Notes: generated by a model from the sequence alone, not told the origin. DNA of 64,000 bases from Camillea tinctor (GCA_022578605.1 MU394062.1:558001-622000), one strand, 5' to 3'; positions 25,088-38,300 are shown, counted from the stretch's first letter. A program made the numbers and translations.

Positions 25088-26930
25088 ATGGTTGGCGTTC
25101 CTCGGTCTAAACGGTGTCAACGCTGCAAGCGTATCAAGATTAAGGTAACAAGAAGAATCCTTCGAAAGCAAGCCACATAGCCCCTCTTCTTTCTTGATTC
25201 GATGATGGAACAAGGTGTTGACCTAAGTGGTGCATGTAGTGTGATGAGAAATGGCCGACTTGTACTCCTTGCGTACGTGCCCGAGTGGCTTGTTCAGGCC
25301 CGCCGCCGACTATGCCCAAGTTCGTTTACAATGGACAACACACAAGTACCGACCTTCCACCCAACGCCGATGACGACGTTACAAGGGAACCATTGCATCC
25401 AGGGGCTCAGGGGCAGAAATCTCGAGCCATGGTGAACGTCCGCCGACGCGGCTTACCAGACGGCTCCTCGTTCGGGTACCTGCGCCTCGTGGCCCCCCGC
25501 AACGTGCCCACCACCGTGGCCGACCGCCTCGGGGCCCGTCTCGTCGGGCACCTCGCCAAGGACGGGCCCCCCTGGAACCTGATGCGCAGTATCGGCTACA
25601 CGAAGCACATCCCCCGGCGCCTGGGCGAGAGCGCGGCGCTGCGCGACTGCGTCGCCCTGCTCTGCTCCTGCTGGGCGAACTACCGCCGCGGCGTCCCCGC
25701 CGACTACATCATCGACCCGGTGCTGTACGCGAAGGCCCTGCGCGGCCTGCAGCGCTGCCTCGCCGACCGGCGCGCGTACGCTACCTGCGAGACCCTCGCC
25801 GCGGCTACCATCATGGAGCGCGTCGAGGTCTTCTTCGACACGAACCGCCCGCAGCACCAGGCGCGGCACACGTTTGGCATCCAGGGCATCATGCTGGCGA
25901 AGGGCCCGCCGCGGCTGGATGATGAGCTGGATTTGCAGCTCGCGCTGGAGAACGGGATGGCTTTGGTATGCATATGCCCTGCTTCAACGCTCTAATGTTT
26001 CCTTCCTTCCTTCCTTCCTTCCTTCTTCTCCTCCCCCCCTTTTGGGGGAGGCTACTATATCCCCCGCTAACCCGCCTCCCCAAGATATCCCACTGGCTCG
26101 TCCACGGCGGCGAGAACTTCTACCTGACCTCCCCGTGGAAGGAGGTCATGCAAGCCGCGCTCGACAAGTCCATCGCGGCCTCGCCCGAGCGCCGCGACTC
26201 CTACGCCGTAACCCACTTCTTCGCGTACTGGCCCTCCGTCGCGCACGGCGTGCGCGCCCTGTCCGGCGCATGCCCCCTCTCGGCGGTAGCGGAGCAGCAC
26301 GCGCGCATATCGCGCCTCCGGAACGACATCCAGGCCACGTGCGCGCCCATCCTGCGGCGCGCCCGCAACAGGGGGCTCTTCGCCGAGGAGCCCGACCCCG
26401 ACTCGCCGGTGGGCGTCAAGCTCACGTTCAAGGGCTTCGACACCCTCAATATGCTCACGGCGCATGTGCTGATTAGCTTGGTGGTTAACCGCGCGCTGCG
26501 GCATGTGGCGGCGCTTTCGCTCCACCAACAGCAAAGTTCGCCTTCTTCTTCTTCTTCTTCTTCCTTAACTACTACGAGCCCCCTCCCCCTAGCCCTCGAC
26601 CTCCCCGCCCTCGACGCCGAGCACCGCGCCCTGTGCCGCCGCACCTGGATGTGCATCCCCTGGGTGCGCGAGCTGGGGTCCGTGTCCACGCTGCTGCTCA
26701 CGACGCCGCTGTACCTCTCGTACGAAGGGTGCGCGACGGAGGAGGAGAGGGAGTACGTCGTCGACTACGCCGTTGAGGTTGCGGAGGCTAAAGGAAGGTT
26801 CTCGGGTGATAGGGGGGCCATCGCTGCGCTGATGATGAATACCGCGCTAGGGACGTCCGGGAGGAAGGGTTTCGTGATGAAGGAGGGGATGGTGGAGTGG
26901 AAGGGGGAGGAGGGGAAGGAGAAGGGGTGA
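25088..26930 (+). CDS. Zn(II)2Cys6 transcription factor
   Basis: Exons 25088-25144, 25240-25965 and 26085-26930 give 542 residues. The zinc cluster lies at the extreme N terminus: Cys10-x2-Cys13-x6-Cys20-x6-Cys27-x2-Cys30-x6-Cys37. The first intron (95 bp) falls exactly between Lys19 and Cys20. Joining at that point is what completes the cluster. The remainder is mostly helical with no coiled-coil linker that I can see. A low-complexity Ser stretch follows HVAALSLHQQQ. The second intron contains a CCTT repeat at 25998-26025 and branch site GCTAAC. Codon third positions are strongly G/C, much more than in neighbouring genes. Such proteins are nuclear DNA-binding regulators. The target is unknown; there is no biosynthetic cluster beside it, only the divergently arranged membrane-protein gene downstream. 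Confidence 0.87.
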
Positions 26931-27558
26931 GGAGAAGAGGGGGGGGAAGGATGTTGAATAGAATCGTGATTACGGTTGTGTAAAATTCAGGTTGGGGTTC
27001 TGAAGTTTCGGGCATGCTTTTCGTATAGTCATCACCTCTATCATCGCCGATCCTATTGCGGTTTTGTGCCTTTTTCTGTGCAACACCCAATTATACTGTA
27101 GCTTGGATGATAGTATATAGAATCTGTGTGAACGGTTGGACTTTATATAAAATACCTAGATGTTCTGTACTTCTTGACCCGGAGAAGCACCAACCTTCAA
27201 GGGGTTGCTCATGTCCAAAAAAAAAACATCAATTAGAAACCCTATTTAACCCGCTGTATTGAGGTATCTAAGAAGCAACCAAAGCAATTTTTTTTGTTCG
27301 TACGTCCATGTGATTAGCCGACGTGGTTTTGTTCATCCTTCCCTAATAAACCGATCCCCAAGGCGCCACAAGCCAGCCAAGACTATACCCCCCTTCCTCA
27401 ATCTATCTAGCTTAAAAAGCAAACCCCTATCTCAAATCTCCATCTTCCTTCCCATCCCTTATTTCATCTGAATCTAGGTAAGTCGGTGTCCATCTTCCAC
27501 GATGAAGACACACACACATACCCACCAGTTTAGGTCAGGTTTGTCACCTAGTCAAAAC
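26931..27558. other. Short convergent intergenic region
   Basis: No gene; holds the 3' ends of the flanking convergent genes. Confidence 0.6.
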
Positions 27559-28518
27559 CTAATGCGCATTCTCCATAAACGGATCCTGCTGCGTCTTGCC
27601 AGCGGCCATGTTCGCGGCCTGGGTGCGCGCGATGTCGGCGGCCTCCTTGCGGGCGCGCGCCTTGCGCTGCCCGCACTTGTCGCGGCAGCAGAAGAACAGG
27701 AAGGTCACCACGCCCAGCGCCAGCGCCACCGCCAGGATGATGGTCACCACGATCTCGCCCGTGTCCAGCGTGTCGTCCTTCATCCAGCACGTCCCGTCCG
27801 TCTTGCACGTCGCGCCCTCGCGGCACACCGCCGTCGCCGTCGTCGTCTCGAAGCAGGACAGCGTGGCCCCCGACGCCGTGCCCGTGGACTGCACGGGGCA
27901 CGAGGTCGTCGAGATCGTCGTCGTCGTGCTGCAGCTTGCCGTCGCGGTGTTGGTGGTGGTCGCGCTGGTGGTGGCGGCGTCGGTGGTGGTGGTGTCTTGG
28001 GGGATGGGGGTGGGGGCTGGAGGTGTGTTAGCTGGATATGCTATTCTTTTGATCGATCCTGGCTGATGTACGGGTTATCCCGTATAGAAAGGTAATGAAT
28101 GTGGGAGCGTGATGCTACCGAAGGACGAGTGAAAGGGGGGTACCAGGGGGTAAAGGGCGTTTCTGGGTTTGAACCTACCTGGCATGGGGTCCGGTATACG
28201 CCGTCTCAACTCAGCTGCGGATTTGCCTTCATCGCAGTTCTTCATGATATAGCCCGCCTCGATGAGGGACTCATCCTCTCGGCAACCGGCGTTGCGGAAG
28301 CATTCTGCCAGGTCGTCGAGTTGCAGGTACTCCGGTGTCCGCTTGAAGCAGTACTCTAGCGAGCCCTTGTCTCCGCAGGCTGCGGCGTCGACAAACTTAT
28401 CCGTGCCCTGGCGTAGACATTCTGATCGGGCCGCTATGGCACTGACGAGAGGGCTTTCTGACAGGAGAAGGAAAGAGAGGAGGGTGGATGGGAGAGTTGC
28501 ACCTCGACGTAGATGCAT
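27559..28518 (-). CDS. Secreted Cys-rich, Ser/Thr-rich type I membrane protein
   Basis: Exon 1 is 28179-28518 and exon 2 is 27559-28016, joined in phase 1, giving 265 residues. The intron is 162 bp with GTAGGT donor and GCTAACACACCTCCAG 3' end. Residues 1 to about 28 form a signal peptide (LPSTLLSFLLLSESPLVSA). An ectodomain with six Cys follows (SECLRQG, AAACGDKG, EYCFKR, AECFRNAGC, KNCDEG). A Thr/Ser-rich linker, likely O-glycosylated, leads to a second small Cys cluster (SCFETTT, CREGATCKTDGTCW). A transmembrane helix (IVVTIILAVALALGVVTFLF) and a short cytoplasmic tail with basic residues complete it. The six-Cys spacing is not CFEM or WSC as I know them. A cell-surface or wall-sensing role is inferred from architecture only. 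Confidence 0.82.
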
Positions 28519-31411
28519 CTTGACTGATAGTTTATACAGATCGTGGGAAAGTAGAATACTCTGATGCCTCAACCGTAGATTTGAGGTTTTTCGGGCAGAG
28601 AAAACCTAACCTCCCGTAGCCCGAGGAAGAGAAGTGTGGGATTTGTTGTTAGTGGGGTGTGTGGTGACCCGGACGTTCCGGCCTGATCCTTCTTGTTCCT
28701 TATATTCTCTTATACGTAGATGACGAAACACAACCTCAGGTGATGGTTTGAGGAGCGACAAAGAGACTTTCGTGATGGACACACAGATGAATAAGACGGA
28801 GTAAACAGAAGAAGAAAAAAAAGGAGAAAGACCGGAATCTTACACACAGAGGTTGGGGGGGAATATGTAAGAAATCACCTGTCTGGTGCTTGTTGGATCT
28901 TTTTCAGTCTAACCTATATATGCAAGCACCTCATTCGTTACCATTCAGTCTGACCACAACCGCAGCTCGCTGACTGCTTGTGTTGTGTTCTAACCTAAGG
29001 GTCCTCCTCGTTCTGGACCGGGGTTACGGCATTGACTAAAAAGTTGCTGCGGATTAAGCCGTGCCACCCCGAGCAAGCGAGCTAGCCGTGATCTGGGCAT
29101 GAAGATCGAATTAAAATAAGTTTGAGGCTTGAAGGTTCTTTTATTTTTAGTTTGGGAACGAATCATGTCGTAGCTAGGTTGGTTACTATGGATGCCCCAT
29201 GGCTATACTGTCTACCTTAACCCTAGACTATACATCTATACATTCCGTGTAGGGCAGGAGGGTAAGGTGACACTGTAGGGGATAACCCTACCTAGTACCA
29301 CTGAATGGTGATGCATCACCGCTTTTACATGCCATATATCGGTATGTAATTCTCTTCAAAGCATGTTGAACAGGCTAGGTTATACGTTGAATCAAGCACG
29401 AACCCACGGGTGGGTTGATTGACGTTGTGGAGCAACTCTAACATCCTCAGATCGCCATCTCATCTGTATTATTCGAGAAAGCTTTCCATTTTTGACTCTT
29501 GATAGCCCGTGGAAGATATGGTACACTAGGCAACTGAATCATAGCCTATCCATCACGATCATCGCTGAGCCCTACCTAAGCCTTAAATCTGAACCTGAAC
29601 TTACGTAGGTGATGAAGAGTTTCTTTTCAAAGGAAAAAGAAAAAAAAAACCGAACATCAGCTGGTGCTTACGGACCATGCCTATTTCGCTGTTGGCGTGT
29701 TTTAGGCTTTTGGGGACTGCGCCTCGTATATGACCAACAACGCCATGGGTAGTCGAAATATTAGTGTCATGTAGGTTATACGGCTTTTCTCTTATCGCTA
29801 ACTGCATTCTGTCTCAGCGCGGAGAGCGCCATGTAACGTAAGCTCATTAACTAGTACGAACTTTACAAGTTCGTTAAAAGGAAAGCGGTCGCGGTTTTGG
29901 ATTCCCGTATGCCTGAGATGAATCCGAACAAGATGAGATGGCTTTGCTTGAATCCATCCGTTTAGATTACTTAGTTAGGTAGGCGAATATGTGCATTACA
30001 TACGTACATACGGATATACGTACACATAACTTGCACACTGACAAATTCGGGGTCCAGCTGGTAGTTTAACATAGCTCGGAACTATAGACAATTCCCTTAC
30101 CCCCTGCTCGTGGGGAAAGAAAAGCCTGGTTGGGCTAAGCTATACCTACAGGGTGGCTGTGCCCTGTGCTTTGCTTTGCTCCTCTGTAAGACGAAAATTT
30201 CCTGGCCGGGGTGGATGAGTGGCTAGCAGCTAGAGCTGAACCTGTCAGTGGACAAGGGCTGGGAACGTGTCTCTGCATCGGTTTTTTTTTTCTTTGATCC
30301 TTTGATCCCCCTTTACTTTTCCTGATTGCTACCATTGCGGTAGGAGTTGGGCAGACATGGGGGAAGACGTCCCAAGGCTGTGTTTATATATTGTGCTGCT
30401 GAAGCTCTGGAAATAATGACAGGTAGTGTTTGTACGAAGTAGACTGGGGATAACAAGACGGACGGAGAGACGGGAAAGATGTAATAACCCGTGCTCCCGA
30501 CCTCTGCCAATGGCACATTTTCCCGGATAATGTGGAGTGAAGAACTGGGCAGAGGCCTCGTTATTCGTGGTCAATCAGCGGATACGAACTCGGACCCGCC
30601 GCATCCGCAGGGCATTTAATGCCACTACAAATGGAATATGTAGATACGGTGCTCTACTACATAAATCTCTCCTGGCTTCCGAGTTATGTAACGTCTTGTG
30701 TCCATTTCTTTGACTGGTATAAAACCCCGGTGTCTTTCTGTGTCTTCACTGGGGGCACTAGGTGGTTCTGCGTTCCTTTTTCGGGCCCTGGTGTACCTGA
30801 TAACAAAGACTTATTTACTAGGACAAAGATCTTAACTTGAAGTTCAAATAACTTAATCGATTAGAAGGGTTTACTATGTCCTCCGAGTTAATCAACCAAA
30901 AAGGCTAAGTATGCAACGAGGACCAAATTACTTGGACTAACAACTCCGTAAGGAATTCAAATACCTAAATGCAGCTTATGTAAGTAGACCTAGGATAGAC
31001 AATCGGGTTATCTTATCTCAAGGGTAGGTAGACAACTTGAAGTCTGGCGGCAGTTGTAATTGTGATGGTTTGGTTAGGTAGGTTAGCTGGTTGGGAAGTT
31101 TCAGGCTTCGATGTAGGGGTCATTTAGGTGTCACACGGTTACGCGTGGTGGCACCGACTGCCTGGTTTGGAGGACAAGGACGACGTCATCATTGGCTTAA
31201 CTTGGGCGACGTGTGCAGCCAACTTTAAACGCTAAGTTTAGGTCATGTTATAAAAGAGAGCCTTCTACACTTTCCCTAGGCAAAACCACATACTTAACAA
31301 TTACAACAACAATACCTATTTTATATACGCCATTCTCTGGCAAGAGCATCAGAAGGATTTTTATCTAATAATCAATCTATCAAATAGTAAATCGATAAAC
31401 CAAATCTCAAA
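28519..31411. other. 2.9-kb divergent intergenic region
   Basis: No gene seen; scattered short open frames lack domains and codon bias. The right end holds the I78 inhibitor promoter. Dispersed TAGGTAGG motifs occur near 29975 and 31071. Confidence 0.55.
31249..31256 (+). promoter_or_regulatory. TATA box of the I78 inhibitor gene
   Basis: TATAAAAG, 156 bp upstream of the start codon. An inverted CCAAT (ATTGG) lies about 55 bp further upstream near 31193. Spacing and motif fit a fungal core promoter. Confidence 0.6.
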
Positions 31412-31754
31412 ATGCCTCTCGTCGTCCCCGGTATCATGGATAACAAGTCAGGAGACTTGACCCAGGAGTGGACCAACAAGCTCGTGGGCAAGAAGTTGTC
31501 CGACGACTCTCACAGCGAGACGGTGCGTAATAACTTGATATAATCTATACATTGCATTAAATAAAGAACTCATACTAATTTGAAATGTCTTTTTTTCTTT
31601 TTTTCTTTCTTTTCAGAACTTCTGCAAGAGAGACCTCCCTCAGCAGCACCGCGTCATTCAGCCTGGCCAGATGGTAACCAAGGATTTCCAACCCGACAGA
31701 CTCAATGTCCACGTCAATGACGATGGCACTGTGAGCCACGTGCAGCACGGTTAG
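31412..31754 (+). CDS. Peptidase inhibitor I78 family protein
   Basis: Exons 31412-31522 and 31617-31754 join in phase 0 to give 82 residues, typical of this family. The C-terminal half carries the I78 signature: HRVIQPGQMVTKDFQPDRLN followed by VHVNDDGTVSHVQHG. In this family the loop ahead of the DxRPDRLN-like motif inserts into serine proteases; the Aspergillus elastase inhibitor AFLEI is a characterised relative. No signal peptide is visible, so the protein is probably cytosolic and may restrain the cell's own subtilisin-like proteases. The intron is 94 bp with a long poly-T tract before TTTTCAG. A TATA box and long A-rich leader suggest strong expression. Confidence 0.88.
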
Positions 31755-32564
31755 GCAGACACTGCCTATCTGAGTGGAGGGTGAGCATCGTATGTTATTC
31801 AGAGGAGACATGTTGATTAAATTACCTACACTGCTTACCCTCTCTACCTACTTGAAGAACGGGCGGGGTTGACATGGAGGGGAGGGAAGATGAATGATTG
31901 GTAGAGTTGTTGTTTGAGTTTCAATGCCTACCTACTTTACCTAAGGTTTCTGAGAAATACTTAAAAAAAAATAACATAAAACAAAATGATTCTTATTCTT
32001 ATTTCTGCATCATAGTAGAGTGACGTATATCTACTAGTAAATAAAGAGTAGTACCTGAGATACCTAACTTACGTAGTTCGTTAGGTAAGGAAGTAACCTA
32101 CTTAGCTAATCTTGACCTTGGGTATGTATTACCTACTGTACTTACTCTATTATGCATGTGGTAGCACATTAATATGTACCTACAGTACATAGGTTCACTT
32201 ATGTACAACTTGAATTTTACAAGGTGCCCGCCGGCAGATCTTGGGGATCGTCAGTTGCCCCCACTTCGCTGAACGGTGCCCCTCGTTCGCTCAAATTGCG
32301 GGGCAATTCGCGACGCCAACTGCCCCTCTACCCCTCCATTCCCTCCAAATCGGAAACCTCTGAACTTTCACAAGACAAGCTCCAAGCTTTCTGTTTATAT
32401 TTCCCTTCACCACCAACGAACACAAAATACAGCACTACTGAATAGTACCGAGTAATACACCTGGATCACAATCAGACCGAACCAACTAGACTACGGTGAA
32501 AAGTGTATACTGTTTAGACAGATATTGCAGTAGCCCGATTATCGCACAAGAGATCACAATCAAG
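31755..32564. other. Intergenic, AT-rich
   Basis: No gene. Contains the I78 gene 3' UTR, several TAGGTA/TACCTA motifs (about 32060-32190) and the Tma20 leader. Confidence 0.55.
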
Positions 32565-33287
32565 ATGTTCAAGAAAGAGTATTATTATTATCCCTCCCCC
32601 CCATTCAACCCCTCAACAACATCCACCCAAGTATAACACGCAAAGGAGGCTGACCACAACCACCATGTCCACAGTATATCCACCGCGCCCAAGTCGAAGC
32701 TCAAGTCTTCGGTGCAGCGCGCCCTGCGCCAGTCCCTGCTCACCACCTACCCCCTCCTGAACAACTACATCGACGAGATCCTTCCCAAGAAGGGCTCGCT
32801 CGAGGCCATGAAGCTCCCGGACCGCTGCACCCTGTACGTGCTCGACGGCCAGCCGCTGTTCTTCCAGAACGACGCCACCCCTTCCAACACCCTGCTGCCC
32901 CACCTCAAGCTCGTCCACCGCTTCCCCGACGCCTTCCCCAGCATACGCATCGACCGCGGCGCCATCCGCTTCGTGCTCTCCGGCGCCACCCTCATGGCCC
33001 CCGGCCTGACGAGCCCCGGTGGCCGGCTGCCAAGTGGCGTGCTCACCGCGCCTCCCGCCGAGGGAGAGGAGGGCGCGGTGAAGGAGGGGCTGGATGAGGA
33101 CGAGCGGTGGACAAGGGAGCTCGAGAAGGGCGAGCCGGTGGTGGTTCGCGCGGAGGGCAAGACGGAGGCTTGCGCTGTGGGGTTCCTGGTCGCGGGCACG
33201 AAGGAGGTGAAGGAGAAGGGGAAGGGCCCTGTCATCGAGGACGCGCACTACCTGGGAGATGGGCTCTGGAGGTTGGCTACGGATTAA
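32565..33287 (+). CDS. TMA20: Tma20/MCT-1 translation factor (PUA domain)
   Basis: A 14-nt first coding exon (32565-32578, MFKK plus two bases) splices to 32675-33287; total 208 residues. The intron is 96 bp with GTATTA donor, CTGAC branch site and CCACAG acceptor, and restores the family start MFKKDIS. The N-terminal domain contains PLLNNYIDEILPKKGSLEAM and LPDRCTLY. The PUA domain contains RIDRGAIRFVLSGATLM and APGLTSPGGRLP and ends AHYLGDGLWRL. Tma20 pairs with Tma22 (DENR) to recycle 40S subunits and in re-initiation. An acidic insertion of about 35 residues (around EGEEGAVKEGLDEDERW) separates strands of the PUA domain and is longer than in the human protein. A 270-residue minus-strand frame here is only a GC-bias shadow. 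Confidence 0.94.
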
Positions 33288-35347
33288 GAGAAGAGGAGAT
33301 TTACATGTATGGATATCAGAAGACGTGCTTAGCATTCTCCAATTTAGGAGCGAGCGAGATCGAATGGAAAAGGGGAAGGTCACTCTACATTGGGATAGGG
33401 ATGAAGCTGAGAGGAGTATCCTCATTACCTGACCATGAAGTGATGTTCAAATGAGAGATATTAAGGGTGATTATACCTGAGATAACCCTTCATATGCACG
33501 GAATTTGCCTAGTAAAAATGGGGGGAGCAAAGAACCGAAGATATCTAGTTGGATGGAGAAGCAGGAGGAGAAGCGATATATCCAGGAGAATATATACAGT
33601 CCTTGATAGCATATCTTCTGGTGGAAAAGGATTATAACGGCAATTTGCCATAGTCTGCCAGAAATTCCTTTTTTTTCAAATGTGAAAATGCGTGAAAAGG
33701 ACCATAACAGCTAAATGAGAATCAAAACCAGGGCTGGGGATTAAATGCGGCATTGCTGCACACAGAATGGTACAAAAGAAACTTGCCATTCCAACTACTA
33801 ATGCTGCATACAAAAGGCCTAGAGTACCAACAGGTAGTGTTTTAATGATTGCTAGATAAGGAAGGAAGGCGGAGGAGAGCCCTGGCACACGTGCGTGAAT
33901 GACCGTCTCGGAGCACCGAAAAGTGGGGTAAACGGCGGTATGGGCCGGCAACAGCTACCGAAATCACCGATACAAACTACCGAGACCACCGAGACCGGAC
34001 CCGGATTCAGGACCTACACTTAGCACCGGTCCGGATTTCCGGAAGGTACTATCTAACCTCACCTCTTCTCTATTACTAACCAAGGCCTAACCCCTCACCT
34101 CCCTAATCTCCAACCCCTAACCCCTCCACGGCCCTTTTCACTACCTAGGTACTTACTAATTAATTATGTTGCTACAGGCTACCTGAGCTAGAAAAATAAT
34201 ATACACTAGGTAAAGCTTCCATTATTGCATCCCCAAGCCCTAGCCCTGGTAATTCTACGACACTGCTATCACATTACCCTGTCCCCTTCGCATGCCCAAT
34301 CCTTATCTAAGCCGCTTTCTAACATGCGGATTTGCTGCCTAGATACCGATTATTTTTAGTATGGAACTGTAATCTTTTACATAGCTATCCCTCGTCAGAT
34401 TTAGTCACTTAAATAATGCGCATTTCTCATTAGGGAAACTTATCTAGCTTTCTACTCAAGTTGTATTCCTTTTGTTTCAAGCAGCATATGCAGGGAGTTT
34501 TCCGTGTGTCTAAGACGTTTCTAATTAAATACTATCCTTGAAATACCCCCCATTGTTAAGCTCAATCTAGTTTCCCCTTTCCATAATTGATTTTTGAAAG
34601 GAATCTAATACGTTGATTTAGGTCGTAAATTGGGATACGCTTAGACACCTCACACAGGGCAGTACGCTGCAATTACTATGAGACTACAGATAGAAAAAAG
34701 GGCAAATCACAATAGGCACGTCAGTCATTTTTGGTTTACTTTTGTGTATTGATCGTATCAAGTCAGTGTCTGTTCCGTAAAAGACAATCTGTGGAATACA
34801 GACAACTGAGAAACTAGCATAATAATAACGTTGTGTTTTTTTCCCCTTATGACCAGATCCTTTTTGCAACTTTTCCGTCCTGTCAATAATCACGCCTAAT
34901 TTTCCCTTATTGGGTTGTCCTCTGATCCGTCTGATTCATTGCAATCGTGTAAAAAAAAGAAAAAAAAAAGAAACCCTGATCATTTTTTGCAATTGTCGTC
35001 GTGAGTGTTGTTGAAACCTCGTAGAAAGAAAGAAAAAAACTCGTCAAACTTCATAGTTGTCGTCCTTGCGGCTGTAGAAACCTTGCAAAGGAGAAAAAAC
35101 TCAGTATTTTTTGCCGTTGTCGTAGTCGTTGAATTGCCGAAAAAAAAGCAAGATCATAGCTCGATAGCGATTATTGTGGTTCTGATAGAATGTAACGATG
35201 TGGAATCATCTCCTAGCACCGTATCTGTCATGGTTGCTGTGTAAACAGATGGCTTTGAGTATTGGACGTGTAGAACAAGCTTGGTCGAAATGTCCGAGTT
35301 GTGTACGAAACTACGTTGTGCCAACAAGCCGACAACCGAATCTCTTC
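33288..35347. other. Gene-free region with degenerate repeats
   Basis: No gene. About 33900-34650 is a mixed GC/AT stretch, including short CCCTAACCCC-like repeats near 34120, that looks like decayed repetitive DNA. From about 34976 to 35170 there is a degenerate repeat of roughly 60 bp containing GTTGTCGTC and poly-A. Confidence 0.5.
34976..35170. repeat. Degenerate ~60-bp tandem repeat, about three units
   Basis: Each unit has a GTTGTCGTC/GTTGTCGTAG core, a TTGAAACC/TAGAAACC segment and an A-rich tail ending AAAAAACTC. The units are diverged, so the boundaries are approximate. Confidence 0.45.
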
Positions 35348-38300
35348 TTACATAGAAGAGATCAACTCAGTCTCTGAGTTCATGTACGGGATTCCGTTAG
35401 TCTCGCGAATGGAGATGTCTGAAATCTTTGCAAACAACTCCGGGTCGAGAACATGGCAATACGAAGTCCATACAGCTGGAGGACAGCACTTGAGAATGAC
35501 CAGTCCGAATGCAGTGAGCGGGAACGGCGGCGGTCCAGGGATGGCCTTGCACATGACAAAGGCATCGTTGATCTCCATCATGATCTGCTTATGGATATAA
35601 GCTGTGAGACCGTTCAGATAGATGCCCTTCCATTGTCCGAAGTAGCCGAAGAATCGAGAAGTCAACTTCTTCAAGTTATTCTCGACCGGTCCCTGGAAAT
35701 GCCAGCTGCGGGCTAAGCCCAGTGCTTCAAAGAAATCCGAAGCGGAGAACTCAGCGCGAGTAGGATGCCACTCCTTCGAGTACATGCACATGGTTAGGAG
35801 GCGCCAGGCCTCAGGACTGTTGTTCGCGACGTACAAGCGTGGATGAACTCTGTCGCCATCACGGAACTGATTCTGGAAGAAGGGAGAGTAGCCGACTGCC
35901 AGCCAATGGACGAAGATCTCAGTGTTACCAATGACAATGGACACAATCGGTCTAGTAAAGACACACAAACTGATTAGTAAAGGAATGAATAGATAATGGA
36001 ATTTTGCAAAAAGCGGAGAGACGTAAAAGAAGAGGAAAGGAGAGAGTAACTTACCCGGGAGGAACGGGGCCGTTCTGGATGGTCTGACCAGGATACAGGT
36101 GAGCGTTTAGGACTAGATAGTCCTCCATCATGTAGAGGCCGCCATCTTCCAGCTCAAGGCCCGCAACAAGGGTCGAGATCGATGCATTGGAATCAGCATC
36201 ATCATCGGAAGTAGACGCCAGATAGTAAGTGCCGGCCGCGGGAATGCTAGGGTTTCCACTGCCGAAGACATAAGAGTAGCCGTGGACGTTCGGTCCAAAG
36301 CTATCATGGGCAGGCGCCCAGTAACCAGAAACAGCGGAGTCCTGTGCGCTCATCTCTGAGCCTCCATCATATCCGTCCTGGCTGTCTTGATCAATGATCG
36401 TGATCGGGGAGTAAGGCGGGGGGTCATCTCCACCGACAGTAGTTACTTCGATACGGATGTCGTCATGGAGAAGTTCATACTCATACGCGCCCGCTACTAA
36501 GTGTTAGATCTGCACTATACATTATATGATACAAATGGATGTTGTTCAAACTTACCTGCGACTGCAGCGTGTTGGTTGTCCAGTCTAGTGTAGACGTCGA
36601 CGTCGACGTCATCCTCCAATGGCATGATTGCAAGACGTGCATCAGGAACAGCAACAGGGGCCACGATGGTAACGTCAGAGTTGTCTTCATTCTCATCTGG
36701 AAATAAAGAGTATAAAAAGAACGAAAGTTAGAACACAGTTATCCAAGGTTACAAGACACGAGGCTCTGGGATCATTAAATAAAGCTTACCCTTGACGGTG
36801 GCGGGAAGAGGGGTGATTCTGTCGACGATATCAGAGTCGTCAGAACCCTCCGCGATGTCCTTGTTGGTGTTCTCTGTAAAAGATTATCGTTAGAAATTAA
36901 TAAGTTACCATCAATTCAGAGTTTCTTACCTTGAACAGTAGGAACGGTAACGTCGTCCTGGACTTGTTGATCATGCTCAACCTGCTCAACCTGCTCAACC
37001 TCAGTAGCAGAAGACTCATCATCACCAGCCAAGGTATCCTTAGCTTCAGTGTCAGTGGTCAGTTGAGCATCAAAATCGCCGTCAACTTGGGTCTCAGAAG
37101 TGACGTTAGCGGTGATTTCCTGATTGGCATCAGTGGAAACGATGGTGTCGGTAGACTCGACTTCAGCCTTGTCAGTGGAACCGGTAGTGATTCCATCAGT
37201 AGACTCAGTCTCAACAGAGTCAGTGCCAACGGCGTCATTCTCCGTAACTAAAAATAGTTAGCGTTTCGTCTGAAGCCATTGCCGTTGAAGCTTATATGAA
37301 TAAGGGTAGTGGGGAAAGGAAGAGGAGTGGCTTGTCCTTACCAGTCAAGTCGATGGTAGCATCAGGAATGGTAGCGTCAACGGACGAACCGGCATCACAG
37401 GCGTCAACAACGCCATCTAGAAATAAATATGTTAGTAGCTATGAATATGTGTCCTCGTAAATTTAAGCTTACCGGAAGTGTTGATAGTATCCATGGCAAT
37501 AGTATCATTGCCTTCATGAATCGGATCGGGGTTGATGAGGGTCAGTTGACCCAGGGAATCGCCTATTTAGAATGCATGGTTAGTAAGAAGTCCATAGTCA
37601 TGAAATCTTGCCGCCAGGAACAGTAGAACATATAGAAAACAACTCCTAGTGAATGTTGAAAAAAAAAAAAAAAAAAAAGACGGCGATCTAAGAGGGTAAG
37701 TGGAGTAGGAGACATAGGGTATCCAACTTGTAAAAAGAAGAAAATAGGCGAAGGAAGGTGTTTGAAGAAGGAAATAGGGAAGTGTAGGTTACGATGAAGG
37801 GAATACAGACTGGATGCCATAGTAGAGTTTGATGGTTGGTCCAACTCGTGATGAAGAGACAAAAGTGTTGAAGAAAAGTAGGAGTAGAGTTTGACGATGT
37901 GGTTACGTGATGCCGACCGATCAAGATGGTACAAAATTCAGATGGTGTACACAAATCTGAAAGAGGATAGAGAAGTGCTACTCTAAAGTTGAAGATACAA
38001 GATAGAGGTAGCCTTGGGTTGGGAAGAAGAGAAGAAGGATGATGAAAAGGTTGTGTAAAGTGAAGTACTTCAGATGAATCGAAGATGAAAAATGTGGAAA
38101 GTTTATGGTGAACGGGGAAAAAAAAGAAAGAAGGAAAGAGGGAAGGAAATAAAAAGAGTCAAGGAACGTGTCAAGATGGAAAGGACTAAAAGACCACACG
38201 AAGAAAAAAAGATGTACGAGGAAAGGATGTGGACTTGTAGAAAAGGTGCGGAGGGAAAATGTTGATGTGTGGGGAGTGGGAATTTTTGATGGAGAGAAAG

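Noticed and set aside
28160..28200. GGGTTTGAACC, resembling a tRNA T-loop
   Set aside because: It falls in the intron of the Cys-rich membrane protein gene and no acceptor stem, D-arm or anticodon arm can be drawn around it.
32613..33425. 270-codon minus-strand frame
   Set aside because: Antisense shadow of TMA20, which is unmistakable on the plus strand.
34105..34135. CCCTAACCCC strings resembling telomere repeats
   Set aside because: Only two or three imperfect units inside decayed sequence; not evidence of a chromosome end.
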